Position numbers and translations under genes: made by a program. This document shows positions 6,355 through 7,092 of a stretch of 7,092 nt of DNA, in pieces (position 1 is the stretch's first letter; each line of letters starts with the position of its first letter). Source of the DNA: Caldifarciminota bacterium UBA3079 (lineage in GTDB: Bacteria; Hydrothermota; Tepidihabitantia; Tepidihabitantales; Tepidihabitantaceae); assembly GCA_002366635.1 (NCBI GenBank), contig DFBN01000035.1, positions 1 through 7,092 of the forward strand, given 5' to 3'. Under the pieces are notes generated by a model, which ran no database searches, was not told where the DNA came from, and was given only the letters and a program-made list of their open reading frames with translations.

Positions 6355-7092
6355 TTATGAACTGTTCAACAACTCGGCCAGGAGGGCACGCTGGACATGA
6401 AGCCGGTTTTCAGCTTGGTCGAGCACAACGGACTGAGGACCGTCCAGGACTTCGTCAGTTATTTCTTCGCCTCGATGTGCCGGCAGACAATGAAGGACTT
6501 TGGCGTCGGATTTGGCATGAGCCAGAAGTTCTTTATTGAGCTGGAACCGCTGGAAGATTTCCCGGCGTTGGAGTGCTTCATTTTCCTGACCCATCGAGGC
6601 CCAGACATCAGTGTACACGAAATCGGCATCTTTGACCGCTGCAACCGGGTCGTGGGTCAGTCTGATTTCTGCTCCACTGATTCGTGCGTGCTTGCGTGCC
6701 CTATTCACAACCAATTTCAACGGTTCAAACCCTTTCGGTGTAGCAATACGCAAATTGGTACCGACAATGCCACAGGCCAAAAGCAGTGAATTGCATACAT
6801 TGTTGCCGTCTCCGGTCCAGGCGATTGTGGTCCCGGGAAGTTTATCTTTCTGTTCGAAGACGGTCAACAGGTCTGCCAGAATCTGGCAGGGATGTTCCAG
6901 GTCAGAGAGTGCGTTAACAACTGGCACGGTAGCATTCTGTGCCAGGTCTAATATCTTCTGGTGCTCGAAAACCCGGGCGATAATGCAATCTACCCATCGC
7001 GAAAGATTACGGGCGACATCTGATACTGCTTCGCGCTTGCCGAGCCCGATGTCCTGGGGGCTGAGATACACTGTGGAACCACCCAACTGCTG
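6355..7092 (-). CDS. argF: Ornithine carbamoyltransferase, 5'-truncated by the window edge
   Basis: This enzyme transfers the carbamoyl group of carbamoyl phosphate to ornithine, giving citrulline in cytoplasmic arginine synthesis. The reading frame stays open to the window edge, where it reads Q-Q-L-G-G-S-T-V-Y-L. The TTG at 7084-7086 is therefore an internal Leu codon, not a start. About 60-65 N-terminal residues are missing, including the S-x-R-T-R phosphate-binding loop that normally lies about 20 residues upstream of this point. Visible signatures are HPCQ (nt 6883-6894, carbamoyl-phosphate site), D-V-W-A-S-M-G (ornithine loop) and H-C-L-P-A-H-R-G near the C-terminus, whose Cys contacts ornithine. 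The ornithine loop and HCLPAHRG favour ornithine over aspartate carbamoyltransferase. The gene ends in TAA and is followed after 40 bp by the secreted propeller gene on the same strand. No other arginine gene is in the window. The visible part is intact, without frameshifts. Confidence 0.95.
   Translation of the reverse strand, partial: QQLGGSTVYLSPQDIGLGKREAVSDVARNLSRWVDCIIARVFEHQKILDLAQNATVPVVNALSDLEHPCQILADLLTVFEQKDKLPGTTIAWTGDGNNVCNSLLLACGIVGTNLRIATPKGFEPLKLVVNRARKHARISGAEIRLTHDPVAAVKDADFVYTDVWASMGQENEALQRREIFQRFQLNKELLAHAKSDAKVLHCLPAHRGEEITDEVLDGPQSVVLDQAENRLHVQRALLAELLNSS

Noticed and set aside
6873..6889. 8-bp palindrome CTGCCAGA/TCTGGCAG in argF
   Set aside because: It lies over the conserved HPCQ coding region and is adequately explained by protein constraint and chance.

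Overview
The window is a densely packed bacterial segment in which every supported gene lies on the minus strand. In transcription order, from high to low coordinates, these are: ornithine carbamoyltransferase (argF, 5' end outside the window), a 899-residue secreted beta-propeller protein with a C-terminal sorting-type domain, thioredoxin reductase (trxB), a compact S13-family D-Ala-D-Ala carboxypeptidase (dacB-like) and an archaeal/eukaryotic-type prolyl-tRNA synthetase (proS). The spacings are 40 bp, 75 bp, a 17-bp overlap and 32 bp. A 203-bp non-coding tail after proS is filled with small direct and inverted repeats.

The organism is probably an uncultivated diderm bacterium. The secreted protein ends in a 'P-N-P-F ... 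hydrophobic strands ... D-x-x-G-R ... G-x-Y ... G-V-F-F' module like the FlgD-Ig/type IX sorting domains common in the FCB group and in candidate phyla such as WOR-3 (Stahlbacteria). ProRS is the short archaeal-like form, and the peptidase is a periplasmic peptidoglycan enzyme. Assignment to WOR-3 or a relative is an inference from protein style, not a demonstrated fact.

Layout: 6355-7092 argF (arginine synthesis); 3615-6314 secreted propeller protein with a strong Shine-Dalgarno sequence; 3558-3594 a hairpin plus T-rich tract that probably ends the propeller transcript; 1679-3539 trxB and dacB, overlapping and probably translated together; 204-1646 proS; 1-203 non-coding, with repeats. trxB, dacB and proS look like a housekeeping operon (thiol redox, cell wall, translation) with no obvious shared pathway. 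No thioredoxin gene, transporter or regulator is present.

I found no clear new multi-gene system, mobile element, CRISPR array or RNA gene. The most unusual items are the composite repeat block after proS, the two ungapped 108-residue modules in the secreted protein, and the S13 peptidase, which has only the catalytic core.
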